NCBI RefSeq assembly: GCF_016906535.1
Contig: NC_057377.1
Coordinates: forward strand, 1,922,001 to 1,986,000
Reading direction: 5' to 3'
DNA: 64,000 bases
DNA from: Rhizoctonia solani
Taxonomy: Eukaryota > Basidiomycota > Agaricomycetes > Cantharellales > Ceratobasidiaceae
Part shown: positions 46,201-57,061 of the stretch, piece after piece
Layout of the letters: each line of letters begins with the position of its first letter
Numbering within the stretch: the stretch's first letter is position 1
The notes under the pieces: model-generated
What the model was told of the DNA's origin: nothing
The model's input: only the letters and a program-made list of their open reading frames with translations
Database searches by the model: none
Program-made: the position numbers and the translations under genes

Positions 46201-47732
46201 ACACCGACCATGTCCATTCGGTGGTGTTCTCGCGTGATGGCAGACTTCTGGCCTCTGGGTCAGAAGATCGCACGATCCGGGTGTGGGACGTGCGCACCGG
46301 CAGTCTTGTTGCCGGCCCATTCCAGGGTCACACCTGGTATGTCAACTCGGTCTCGTTCTCACCCGACAGCAAGCGTATAGTCTCTGGCTCCTTCGACAAC
46401 ACCATTTATATATGGAACACAGTCGATGGCACACAGCTTTGCGGTCCATTGCAGGGCCATACCGATTCAGTCCGCTCTGTGACGTTCTCACCGGACGGCA
46501 CTCTCATTGCCTCTGCCTCCGACGACAAGACGATCCGACTGTGGCGCTCGGACGACGGCACTCCTGCTGCTTCACCGCTGCAAGGCCATATCAAAGCTGT
46601 CCGGTCCGTTGTATTCAGTCCTGATGGCACTCTGCTTCTCAGCGGGTCAGAGGACATGAGCGTTCGTGTATGGAGGGTGTCTGATGGGTCGGCTGTCACC
46701 ACTCCGTTTCGAGGTCATACAGATACCGTCCAATCGGTCACAGTGTCGCCTGATGGAACACTTGTTGCATCTGGCTCTTATGATAAGACTGTGCGAGTGT
46801 GGAGGATCGCCGATGGGTCCCTTGCTGCCGGTCCATTTGTTGGCCATACTGGTACTATTATGTCAGTTGGGTACTCACCGGATGGGACACGAGTCATCTC
46901 TGGCTCTCGGGATCGGACGGTGCGAGTGTGGAATGTGCGAAAGGGCATTGTAACTCCTGCATCAGATCATGCTCTACCTCATATCAGATCCCTCTGGTTC
47001 TCGCCCGACAATGGCCACGTATTCACCAAATCGAACCAGGGCGAAATGCAGATGTGGGATGTGTCGAATGGCACCTCCCGGCCGGCCCCACCCGACATAC
47101 GGCTTTCCCGCCCGCTATCTTCCTCAACATTTCCCAAAAGCTTATATACTGCCCAAACCAATAACCATGGGGAGCTAGTACAGCTCGTGCGGAAGGATAA
47201 TGGGACTGTGGCTGCTGGACCGTTTGACCCCATCCCTCGAATGCTGAGGTTTACGGACAGTGCCCATGTTATTTTAGTTTTCGATGATGGCACAATTCAA
47301 GGCATATCTCTGCAAACTGGAGAGGCCGTTTTCCGCTTATGTTCCGCCAGGAATGGCCAGGTTGACAACATTGCAGTATGCTCGGATGGCTCACTTCTTG
47401 CGTCAGTTGACAACAATGCCTTCCCTCATCGTAGCCTACGAGTCTGGAGTACGACCTCGCCTATTCTGGAGTTCCGGGCTCCTGCCGGTGCCCCTTCCAC
47501 CTCAGGATCAAGTCAGACTCTTTCCGACCTTTACGATGGATGTCGTGTCGATTGGGATGGGTGGCTGATCAATAGCCGTAATGACTTGTTGCTGTGGCTT
47601 CCGGTGGAGATCGCTGATACAGGACTGTCCCCGTTCGTGTCGGTGATTGTTACAATGTCTGGCACATTAGAGGTCCCGAAGCAGTGGCTGGTGGCTGGAC
47701 AAGAGTGGGGGAAATGTTATGCAAGAGGCTGA
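43258..47732 (+). CDS. NACHT-WD40 STAND protein, copy 4, 1,401 aa
   Basis: Exons: 43258-43713, 43772-43902, 43956-44094, 44148-44195, 44250-45779, 45831-47732. The first third of NACHT matches copy 1 (ERWVSASDQKAVYWMSG, TSADCRDVTRIVPTVAY), whereas the rest matches copies 2 and 3 (VRADIELYLKQELSSTIPG, TRVSEDMVVALKEFVSD), so the gene is a mosaic. The intron after exon 4 starts GTG|GCAAGT and ends GAGCAG, a second candidate GC donor; GT two codons earlier is the alternative. Blade 1 differs from the others (GELVWSVAYSVDGSRVATGC). The tail is GWLINSRNDLLLWLPVEIAD...EWGKCYARG. Complete and open throughout. Confidence 0.92.
45780..45830 (+). other. GC-AG intron joining NACHT and WD40 exons, copy 4
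   Basis: GCGAGTATG...GATAG, 51 nt, phase 0 (ATA ACG | GAG TCA). The donor is GCGAGT instead of GCAAGT, otherwise as in copies 1-3. Confidence 0.75.
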
Positions 47733-47962
47733 TCATATGGGACATTGGATGTCAGATTATTATGAATATCAAGTTTTATTGTATGTTGTATTCATGATAC
47801 GATGGGTGCATCCTTGTTCAGATCAATGCAGAAGCGAATTATCTGCTATGTAATAATTGCGAAATATATTACTTCGACTCTGTGACGGCCAAGCCATGGT
47901 ACACTACTGCTCGTATAAGGATTTACAATGCCGTGAATCACTAGTAAGAGTCATATATTCAG

Positions 47963-49835
47963 CTATTGACCTAGTTTAGCAAGCTCCCCCTCAATCCATT
48001 CCTTTGCACCCTTGGCTGCCTCTTTCGGCTGTCCCTTGTATCGCATCAAATATCCCTGAAGGTGTGCAACCGAGAATTTGCCCGGTGGAATCGTATCGGC
48101 GTATTCTTTTGCATAGCTGTCCATGATCTCCTTTTCAGAGTTCGGTTCTGCAGGGTAGAACAGCCGGAACAGCTGCTCGGCCTGCCACCGAGTTGCATGG
48201 CTATACTCAATCTTCACATCCATTCGTCCCTATGTGCACCATAGTTTAATCAAAAAAGCGCTGACGAGAGCCAAATCACACTTACGGGTCTTGACAGGGC
48301 AGGATCAAGTCGCTCCGGATGATTAGTGGTCGCAAATAGCAGTCGACCTTCCTGCGCCTGTACGCCGTCTATGGTATTCAGAAGGCCTGAAAGCGTGACC
48401 CCGGACTTTTCGACGCTCTCGCCTCTATGGTTCGTAGCCTGAACGGGTGGGGCCGCAGATCGGTCAATGAATGCGGCGTCGATGTCTTCGTATAGAAGAA
48501 TACATCGATCAGGAGTGTTCGAGATGAGGTCGGCCAGGACACTATCGTCGATACTGAAGTTCGGATCGTTAGGGTGAGGGTGAGCAAAAGGACCGAGGTC
48601 ATGACATACGTCTTGAGCGATAAAGGCACAATATAAATATCCAACCGGAGTTCGCTTGCCAGGGCATGAATGGAGCTAGACTTGCCCGATCCCGGTGTCC
48701 CTATGGAATGGCAGTATATTATGGACCAGGCCACGAGGCAAATCAACGACAATTCAAGACACACCATAAAGTAGATACCCTCGTCGATAGGGAATTCCTC
48801 GATCCGCATACCATCGCTCGTTACCCAGGAACTCGTTCGCGTCCTCCAGCAGTTGGCGCTTGACCTCGGGCTCCAGCACCACACTTCCAAAGTCGCGGTG
48901 GGGCTTTGAACTCAGTCGTCTCCAGTTGCCATATCTGTCAACACGGCCGGCCAACGTGAACAAATGAAAGGCTGTGGATCACGGAAAGACCCACTGATCT
49001 CCGATATGAATTTGAATTTCTGCAAGGTCTCGGGCACGGTGTTCTTGGGCGGCTTTTTCGATAAGCTCGTGAAGTGCCGTCCGAGAAAATGTGAACAAGC
49101 TGAGCAGTTGAGAATCCAGACCTGGTGAGGGTTAGGTTGGAACAGGCACGCACGTTAGAGTAATCTTTTCTATATTGTATCCTGGTCCGTAGTCTTCTTT
49201 CATAGACATTCTGCTCCGTTGCACTCGCATGAGTCGTGAACCATAGAACATCCAAAGTCGGTTGTCTAAATCTCAAGTCATAATTCCATCCAGCAGGTAT
49301 TTTCAGTCTATCGACATACCATGAGAGGGGAGATACTGAGCCAAAGATCCATCGTTATGCGGCGCGCTGTGTTTGGAATACAAAGCCGACATTCCAGGTG
49401 AAGGAACGGCGATGCTGGACAATGTTCGCGTGCGAGGTCTTGCGATCACGTCGAAGTCCCGAGATGAGGTATAGCCCGGTTGCTCTGTTTTGATTTTAGC
49501 ACAAACAACTGCGACAGGTCTAAACGAACGACTTACGTGCAAGCCATTCACTGATCCACTCGAAAGCCTCATTTCCAGACTCAAATGTTGCGGTTACCGT
49601 GCAGTCTACAAATAATTAGACCCCCAAAGAGTTGAGAAGAACAGAAGCTGATCTTACTAGTACTAATCCAAGACCACAGCGCATCAAATATTCTCCGAGT
49701 GACATCGATCACAGCACCAATCAAGATGCCACTCGTGCTGTCGCGTACGTGAGGGGATAAAGCATTAAACGATTTGCTGAAGACAGAGGGAATCTGTCTT
49801 CCTAGACCAACGGTTGTCGCTATACTCTCGTGCAT
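47963..49835 (-). CDS. BCS1-like AAA ATPase
   Basis: Mitochondrial inner-membrane AAA protein; BCS1 moves the folded Rieske protein across the membrane for complex III assembly. The Met at 49835 gives MHESIATTVGLGRQ and the hydrophobic GILIGAVIDVTRRIFDALW, a likely membrane anchor. BCS1-specific pieces follow: TATFESGNEAFEWISEWLA, TKTEQPGYTSSRDFDV, TLDVLWFTTHASATEQNVYE, then WRRLSSKPHRDFGSVVLE, GYLLYG joined to TPGSGKSSS (Walker A split by an intron), CILLYEDIDAAF (Walker B), GLLNTIDGVQAQEGRLLF, ATTNHPERLDPALSRPGRMD and a C-terminal helical domain ending ELAKLGQ. About nine exons. Basidiomycetes carry many BCS1 paralogues, so orthology to the true Rieske translocase is not settled. Confidence 0.88.
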
Positions 49836-50460
49836 AAGCGCGAGGGCTTCCAAGGGACGATCGAGTTCCAGGAACGAATCATCTGCACAGGACGCGGAGT
49901 AGTTCAAGGGGAGTTGTCAAACAAGCGCTCATATCCAGGGTCTCGGTTTACAATTTCTCGTGTAACAAGAGAGCGTTACCGTAACTCCACTCAACTCGAC
50001 CACGATTATTCCCACCGCGCTCCGAACGAACTATCAGAGAACTTGAGGCACTCGCAGAATCTCGCACACTCATAAGCTATCTTCGGTGGTCATACTATAT
50101 CATTGGGCTTTCGAACCAGAGCTTGGCACTGGCACAGCAACTTCTTGAGCCTCGACCATATGCTCAGCTGTCGACTCCATGCGACGTCCCGGCCTTCTTT
50201 GAATCAAGCACGTTTACATTTCCTTTTCGACGCTTGTCCTTGCTGCATCCATCTCCCCTTCTGCTCCAAAGATGCGGTCTCGCTAGCTGCTTACATGGGT
50301 CTACAATGTGGATCTGCCTATCGTCCCATATGGCTGGCCTGCAAGAGTACCTCGTGACTCATCCTCACGCTTCACTTTAAAAGCGCACGTTCCTAACTCT
50401 CTCTGACTTGGTGTCGACGGCTGTTTGCTCAGATACTCTCGGTTCCTACTCCTTGCTCTC
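49836..50460. other. divergent promoter region
   Basis: 625 bp between the divergently transcribed BCS1-like gene and the second carboxypeptidase. No gene; short ORFs only. Confidence 0.5.
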
Positions 50461-52100
50461 ATGTATTTTCTGAGTGCTGCAGTGTGCGCCGCTGCGGCGT
50501 TGACCACTTTGACGTTTGCTGCGCCCGCCCAATCCACCGGCCAATATGCAGGAACAAAAATCATCCGCGTCCCCACTGGTAGCCAAGAACAAACAGACAA
50601 ACTCGCGAACCTGATCACCACTCTCGGCGTGCCGACCTGGACCTCTGCCCGCGTGCCTCACTCTCACGTCGACGTTCAGGTCTCCAAGGATCGCCTTGAT
50701 AGCTTCCATAAGGCACTCAAGGAAGTCAGCCCGGATCTTGACTCTCAGCTTATTACCATGCACGACGATCTTGCGGTTAGCATTGCCAAGGAAGCTGAAG
50801 GCATGAACAGCCCCTACCGTGATGCCTTTGGTTCGTCGTCATTTTTTTGATTCGATTTTTAGTTGCGAGGGATTAATTGTACTTGGTAGCTGGATTGGCG
50901 AACGAGGCATGGTTCAACAGCTATCACACCTATGCGGACCACCTTCAATTCTTGAAAGACCTCGCCACGACGTTCCCCAACAATGCCAAGGTCGTCACCA
51001 GCGGCACTTCATACGAAGGCCGTACTATCACCGGTATTAACATTTACGGAAGCTCTGGTGGGTTCGCTCCCGGTCAGACATAGTTTGATTTTGCTCAATT
51101 GATATTATAGGCTCCGGCACTAAGCCTGCCGTAATCTTCCACGGTACTGTTCACGCACGGGAGTGGATTGGCACTTTGGTATAGTACCTCGTAGCTTTTT
51201 TGCGTTCGTTTGCTCACCCGAATGCAGGTCACCGAGCAAATTGCATACAGCTTACTATCGAACTACACCACCTCGTCGACGATCAAAAGCTACGTTGACA
51301 AATACGATTTCTACATTTTCCCCATCGTCAATCCCGATGGTAAGTGCGCTCAACCAACGCAAGCGCTGCATCTGATGCCTCGTATTTTAGGGTTTGCTTA
51401 TACCCAATCGAGCGACCGTCTCTGGCGTAAGAATCGCCAACCTCCTCCATCCGGCTCGACCTGCTACGGTCGTGATATTAACCGAAACTGGGCATGGCAA
51501 TGGGGTACCGGCGGATCATCCACCAGCCCTTGCGCGGAGGACTACCGAGGTAATTAATCAACCGAAACTTCCCGAGGACTCTATTTAACACCACTTTGTA
51601 GGTGCATCTGCCGGGGACTCCCCCGAATTCAAGGCCCTCTCTGCTTTCCTCAACGCAAGGGCCAACTCGGCTGCTGGTGCCAAGCTCTACATCGACTTCC
51701 ACGCTTATGGACTATACTTCATGGGCCGTACGTTTCCATTTTTTTTCGGAAGAACGTATCATATAATGAACTGACCCTGATCTTAGCATATGGCTACTCT
51801 TGCACCGCGAACGCAGCCGACAAGACCGAGCACACCAAGATGGAACAAGGGTTCGCGGCCGCCTTCAAGGCTCCATACGGCAAGACCCTCAAGACCGGAC
51901 CCATCTGCCAGACGATCTACCAGGCTTCGGGAAGCAGTGTTGATTATGCTTATGGCTACTCCAAGATCAAGTACTCGTTTACTCCCGAGTTGCGCGGCGC
52001 GTCGTCCGGTAATGGATTCGTGCTTCCGCCTGCTGAGATTAGGCCGTCGGGTATTGAGGCGTACGAGGGTGTCAAGTATTTGTTGGCGAATATGGTGTAG
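50461..52100 (+). CDS. M14A metallocarboxypeptidase, secreted, 438 aa
   Basis: Paralogue of the gene at 13505-15237 with the same seven-exon structure: 50461-50830, 50890-51057, 51111-51178, 51228-51339, 51391-51549, 51602-51727, 51787-52100. Five of the first six exons have identical lengths in the two genes. The start is the ATG of [19 protein letters not shown], a signal peptide; an upstream TTG in frame is not a credible start. Catalytic features are [40 protein letters not shown] and FTPELRG. It ends at KYLLANMV and TAG, so it lacks the hydrophobic tail of its relative and should be released outside the cell. It stands on the far side of the NLR array from its paralogue, 37 kb away. Confidence 0.92.
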
Positions 52101-52514
52101 ATGTACGAAATTTATGTGTGTAGAATAGTGAATGGTTATAGGTCCAGTTGAACTTTTCATGGCTTCGATCACTTCTTAATATGCTCGCTATAATCATTTA
52201 GAGCGAATATGTCAAATTGCGCTGGAAACCTTATCGCGCTCGAAGCTTTGGTATCGACTAGGGGTCCAACACGTGTGAGCTTTGCCTACTCTGGATCTCT
52301 GAAATACGCTCTGCCTGTGGCGCGGCACGTCTAATAAAGGAGACAATGGATCTACCGGGGGACCCAATCCTGTATTTGACCGGGGCCTCGGAAGGCCCAG
52401 TTTGTAATGACATTGTGGGTGCTCTGGGTAATGCCGTCCGGGGTAAATGGAATAAATTAGAGTCTCTCGTCGCGTATTTGTACAGGGATATTAGATTAGA
52501 AAATACAGTAAATC
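52101..52514. other. short intergenic region
   Basis: Between the convergent carboxypeptidase and ATG101 genes. One plus-strand ORF overlaps the ATG101 end and has no feature. No gene seen. Confidence 0.5.
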
Positions 52515-53240
52515 CTAGATTTCAGTTCCTCCGACCTTGCCCTTGATGGAATATGGGAAAGGACTTAGCGAATTGGTGACAGTGCGGATGGCAGGGACTA
52601 TCTCCCGACCATGAGCAGAGCTCGTATGAACAATAATTCTATGCAAAGCTTGAGCAAGAGCTTGACTCGTCGTAGCTCGAGGAACGCTCTGCTTCGAATG
52701 GGCCTCGATGACAATCGTCCATTCTTCCCAAGGTACTTCTTCCTACAATATGAAATAATGTGAGCAATTTCTCGGTGGAAATTACAAGTGATGGTACCTC
52801 GGCGGAAGAAAACCATCCCTTGTTGGTCCGTAATTCCGAGAATATGACCATCATTTGGCCTCGTTTTCGTCCCGCGGTACCAAGACCGGGTGAATCGTCT
52901 AGCAATTGTTTGAACTGGTCGATTTTGCGGTCGACCTGGCGGCTTAGGTTGTCGTCGTCTATTACTGGCTGACAAGATTAGGCGGTTTGAGTTGGTGATC
53001 CATGTACTCTTGTCGTTGGGTCTACGTACCATGGTAACATCAAGCATATCCCGACTGGTTGGCTTGACGAATCCAAATGCTCTGTGAAATAGTATTGCAT
53101 GAATCAATCCACGAAGAAGCTCCCTGGTCAGTTCACGATCTACTTTCTAGAAAATAGAGAAATGTTTAGTTAGTGGCGAGCTATGGGTATAACGTGGATC
53201 GTACAAACTCAAACACGATCTTGATTGGTCCCGAATCCAT
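52515..53240 (-). CDS. ATG101: autophagy-related protein 101
   Basis: HORMA-fold partner of ATG13 in the autophagy initiation complex. Four exons: 53205-53240 (MDSGPIKIVFEF, donor GTACGA), 53030-53146 (KVDRELTRELLRG, AILFHRAFGFVKPTSRDML), about 52793-52972 (PVIDDDNLSRQVDRKIDQF, GQMMVIFSELRTNKGWFSS) and 52515-52745 (EEVPWEEWTIVIEAH, ALAQALHRIIVHTSSAHG, LSPFPYSIKGKVGGTEI, TAG). The WF segment followed by VPWEEWTI corresponds to the WF finger region of human ATG101. Its presence fits a non-Saccharomyces fungus, because budding yeast lacks ATG101. The first-exon splice was chosen because it alone gives an open phase-0 join. Automatic translation of the middle region in another frame gives a misleading long ORF. 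Confidence 0.87.
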
Positions 53241-53909
53241 CTTTCCAAACTGCAACTGTTATCTTTCGGGATTATTAAATTCACAATATGTGATGCTTGG
53301 AGAGTTCTGGATGTGCACCAGTCAAATGGCTTAGCAGCAGATCTCTCGAGCCTGTGTGGTGGGTGGAAGCAACCGGTCCGGCGCTTCCTTGGCACAGCCA
53401 TATTGATGACTAAAGGCCACGAGCGCGGATCATTCTACGGAATTAGGCCAGGTTGAACCTTCAATTAACTTCCACCACAGACGGCATTTCTAGATTATTT
53501 TTCACTTCATTACAGCGCGCTAGAACGATACCGTACAAGCCTTGGGATAGTATGACAATAGTGGTGCTCCCAATGTCAGGTGTGGTCCCTGGCCGACATG
53601 ACCAATAGCGTCGCAGGGACATCCCCCAGAGCCCAGCAACCATCGCGCATCAGGTTTCGTATTTTTTTTAGCCTTGGAATCAGATCAACGCATCAATTCA
53701 AGAAGGACTATCCTGGACTTCTCGGTCCGCCGAGCAAATACCAAAACAACCATAACCTCTACTTTCGCCCGATGAGCCCGAGACTACCCATATATAACTC
53801 TAACAAATGCCCAGAGCGCTCATTATTCACTTGCTTCTGTAAACACCCAGCGTTACTCCGACTCTCTTTGGTTCTCGGCGTTTTCTTTTCGGTATACACT
53901 TACACTCAA
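53241..53909. other. divergent promoter region with TATA box of the first GH5 gene
   Basis: Separates ATG101 (minus) from the GH5 cluster (plus). TATATAA at 53791-53797 stands 119 nt before the GH5 ATG. Confidence 0.5.
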
Positions 53910-56207
53910 ATGAGGCTTCACTCTGTTGCTCTGGGCACCGGCCTGCTTGGTGCCTCCGCCGTTTCCGCGGCGAAGAATAGCTTGCCAGTGAACAAGGTGT
54001 ACGGTACTAACGTGAGTATCAATAACTCTTTTCCTTCATCTCCGATTTACTGACGGGAACTTCCGAACAGCTTGGAAGCTGGTATGTTGAAGTACGGGTA
54101 CTTGGTAAACATGAATAATTCTGACCGGAGGTAATGCTATAGGTTATTGGCTGAACCTTGGATGTTTCCTAATGAATGGGTAAATAAAATGGGCGGCGAT
54201 AGCTGTGAGGCCGATTGTTCCTCTTGTGCGTTCAGCGAATTGTACGTGTTCTCGCGCCGAAACTTCGTGTTCCAGGCTCACATCCACATTAGCGATTTGG
54301 TTAAAAAGCTCGGTCAAGAGCAAGCAGACAAAGTGTTCAATGAACACTGGTAAGCGCTCACAGATATCGCTATTGTAAATTTCAATATACTAACGGTCTG
54401 TCAGGGCCACATGGTTCACCGAGAAGGACGCGGACATCATCAAGAATGCAGGCCTCAACACGATTCGTATCCCACTCGGCTACTGGATCGTCGAATCCCT
54501 TGTAGACCGCTCTACTGAATACTACGTGCGTCTGATAAAAACTAATTTCCCGGCATTCATCTGAACGAGTGATCCAGCCTCGCGGTGGAATGAAGTACCT
54601 GAAGAAAGGTCTTCGCTGGCTCAAGCAAAGGGGTATTCACGTCATGCTTGATCATCACGCTTTGCCTGGTGTCGCGTCTGCCAACCAGATGTTCGCAGGC
54701 CGCTGTACGACTGATGTCCAATTCTACGTGCGTTGTAGTCGTATGCAATCATGGAAACGTATTGATATTCGATAACGTAGACCGAGAAAAACTACAAGCG
54801 AGCGTTGATCTGGGCTGGAGTTATGACCGTTCTGACCCACACCGATCCCGATTGGAGTACTATCTTCTCCATTGAGGCTATCAATGAGCCAACTCAGGAC
54901 GCTACCAAGACCCCTGGATACGGTGACTGTACGTGTGTAGTTTTTTGGGCTTACAAACACTGCTAATTAATTAATTAATTAATTATCATTTGTAGATCAA
55001 AAACGATTCGTCAAAGTTGTCCGACTCGTCGAATTCGGCCTTGGAGTCCGGTGCCCAGAGACCGATTACACCAAGATCTTCACCAAACCTTCGTATAAAA
55101 AATCCTTTGACAAGGGCTTGATTGCCGTCGCTGCTCAAGTGGAAGACAAGGTGCTTGCTGAGGTGTTGAAAGAGGTAAACGCTGCCATGAAAACAATAAA
55201 CGCCGACCTTAACCTCAGCGTTGACCTGGACGTCGATGTGTCTTTATCGGTGTCGGTCGACGAATCCGTGCCGGACGTCGAGAAACGCGAGGCGGCAGAA
55301 CCGATCGTTCCTCATGGATCCAGCTTTGAACGCCGCAACGCTCGCAGGCGTCTCCATCACGAACGAGGCCTCTCAGCCAAGTTTGGCAAGGACGTATGCC
55401 GTAATTGCTTGTCAACTTCGTAAGTCATACTCAAATTAACCAAAATAAATAAATAAATGGAAACTTATTGTGCCTATCCGGATAGATTCCAAAATATGCA
55501 CTGGCAATACAACAACCCACCGTGCGTATTATCATTTATGTTTTGTGTAACTGAATGCTGAGTATTCAACAGCAACCCGGCTGATGCTGCTAATGGACCT
55601 CAAGTCTACGATGCTCACTTGTATTTCTCGTTTGGTAAGCCGTGTGACCGCCCGAGCCGAATCGTCCCTAATCTTCATCCCAGGTGGCGTTGCTGACCCC
55701 AATCCCGAGTCCTATATGAAAACCATCTGCAGTAAGTACCTGCTCGCTTGGACGCTCCAATAAATCTCAATTGTATTATTAGATACAAACCGCGTGGCAG
55801 AGGCAACGGCGGTCGGCAACCGCCCGCTTGTATTCGGCGAATGGTCTGTCGCCACCAACTTCAAGACTGAGCCTCAGTTCTACAAGGATTGTGAGTAGCA
55901 CTCCCATGTCGTGTTAGAGAATTGACTAATGCCATATACAGGGCTGGATGCCCAGAGGACTATCTATGCTGGTCAGGCCGACGGCTGGCTCTTCTGGAGT
56001 TACAAGCTTGAAGAGGGCAACAAGTACACTCCTGACATGTACGTCTTATTTCACTTATACACCAACAGCGCACTAATCATTTTTTAACTCAGGTCATGGT
56101 CTGCGACTTACAATGCTGGGTACTTTGACCCGAAGGATCCCAGCAAGCTTAACAACCCAGATATTTGCAAGCCTTGGATCGCAAACAGCACCGCTACCTC
56201 GGCTTGA
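53910..56207 (+). CDS. GH5 exo-beta-1,3-glucanase-type glycosidase, copy A, 525 aa
   Basis: Secreted glycoside hydrolase family 5 enzyme, probably acting on beta-1,3-glucan of fungal walls. Fourteen exons join in frame, including an 11-nt microexon at 54071-54081. Signal peptide MRLHSVALGTGLLGASAVSA. Core motifs are WVNKMGG, ATWFTEKDADIIKNAGLN, IRIPLGYWIVE, GIHVMLDHHALPGVA, FSIEAINEP (acid/base Glu), YDAHLYFSF, PLVFGEWSVATNF (nucleophile Glu) and GQADGWLFWSYKLE. Exon 8 (54996-55419) carries a family-foreign insertion: an amphipathic stretch rich in Val/Asp/Ser, then DVEKREAAEPIVPHGSS and NARRRLHHERGLS. The KR-EA step resembles a Kex2 processing site. Intron 7 contains a TTAA-type microsatellite and intron 8 an AAAT repeat. 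Both catalytic residues are present, so it is probably active. Confidence 0.92.
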
Positions 56208-57061
56208 GATACCATATTTATTATATTCCTTGGCTTCAGTCGGGTGTAATTCCACACTAATACTTATTTATTGTCTTCGTCCAAGAGGCTCTGCACGGGT
56301 GTGGATCTACTTAATTTGAGAAACGATATTAAATATTCTTCACCGGGTTAAAACGTTGATTGGCTTTGACCTTCGCAATCAGGAAGCTCAATAGGTTCCT
56401 GGTGGGCCCTGAGCGCGATACCCTTGAATTCCTAGTACTACAGAGATTATCTCCGTATATTGGGCTGTATCTTGCTCGCAAACATTTTGTGAACCCAATG
56501 ACCTGACTCAAAGAACTGGAAGATCTTAAGCCAGCATGACAAGCTTCATATGTATGGTCATATGACAATTGCAAGTATCTTACAGGGATTTTTGGTCCCG
56601 ATTGATCCCCCGCAGGACCGTTTCATTAATTACCTCATCGCTCATTCTGAAGCGCTGGAGCAATCCAAAGCCCGCATGGAAGGCTGGCTGAACGACAGTG
56701 GAGGCGTCAACTTTCGAGCCTTGGCAAAGATGACCAATAGGGCGCTCCAGGGATAGTGTGCCCGAAACTGACAACCATCACAAAATGCATGGCTGGTGCC
56801 AGATACGTAGGATCATGAAGTGGGGCCATACTGAACTTCTTCTGGCTTCAAGCAAATGCCAAGGCTGGGCTGAGTATTAGTATCTGCCTTTTTTTCCGAC
56901 GCGCCCAAAAATTCTCTATATAAGCCTTCCTGCTAGCTGCGACAATGCCAGTCAAAGGCCCTTTGGTTCTCTGAAACCTCTCCTATTTCTGCTCACTGTA
57001 TCCTGTTTTCTTCTGACTCTGGTTTCTGTTATTTGGTTCTTGGTAAGCGCTCATTACACAA
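56208..57061. other. intergenic between GH5 copies A and B
   Basis: A 68-codon plus-strand ORF at 56550-56756 (from MYGHMTIASILQGF) looks coding-like in composition but has no recognised family or partner exon; it may be a gene remnant. TATATAA at 56927-56933 precedes the copy B ATG by 135 nt. Confidence 0.45.

Larger units (their letters stand above)
16953..47732 (+). repeat. tandem array of four NACHT-WD40 genes, 6.4-kb period
   Basis: Start codons lie at 16953, 30630, 36843 and 43258. Copies 3 to 4 are 6,415 bp apart. Copies 2 to 3 are 6,213 bp apart, or 6,411 after adding the 198 nt missing from copy 2 exon 1. Copies 1 to 2 are 13,677 bp apart, or 6,422 after removing the transposon and its 2-bp duplication. 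Homology extends through the spacers, for example the shared blocks at 35600-36840 and 42000-43257. Tandem duplication clearly produced the array. Confidence 0.92.

Noticed and set aside
54962..54984. TTAA-type tandem repeat as a transposon target or regulatory site
   Set aside because: Simple microsatellite inside intron 7 of GH5 copy A, next to a normal acceptor.
56550..56756. 68-codon ORF between GH5 copies A and B
   Set aside because: Coding-like composition but isolated, with no partner exon or known family; kept only as a remark in the intergenic entry.
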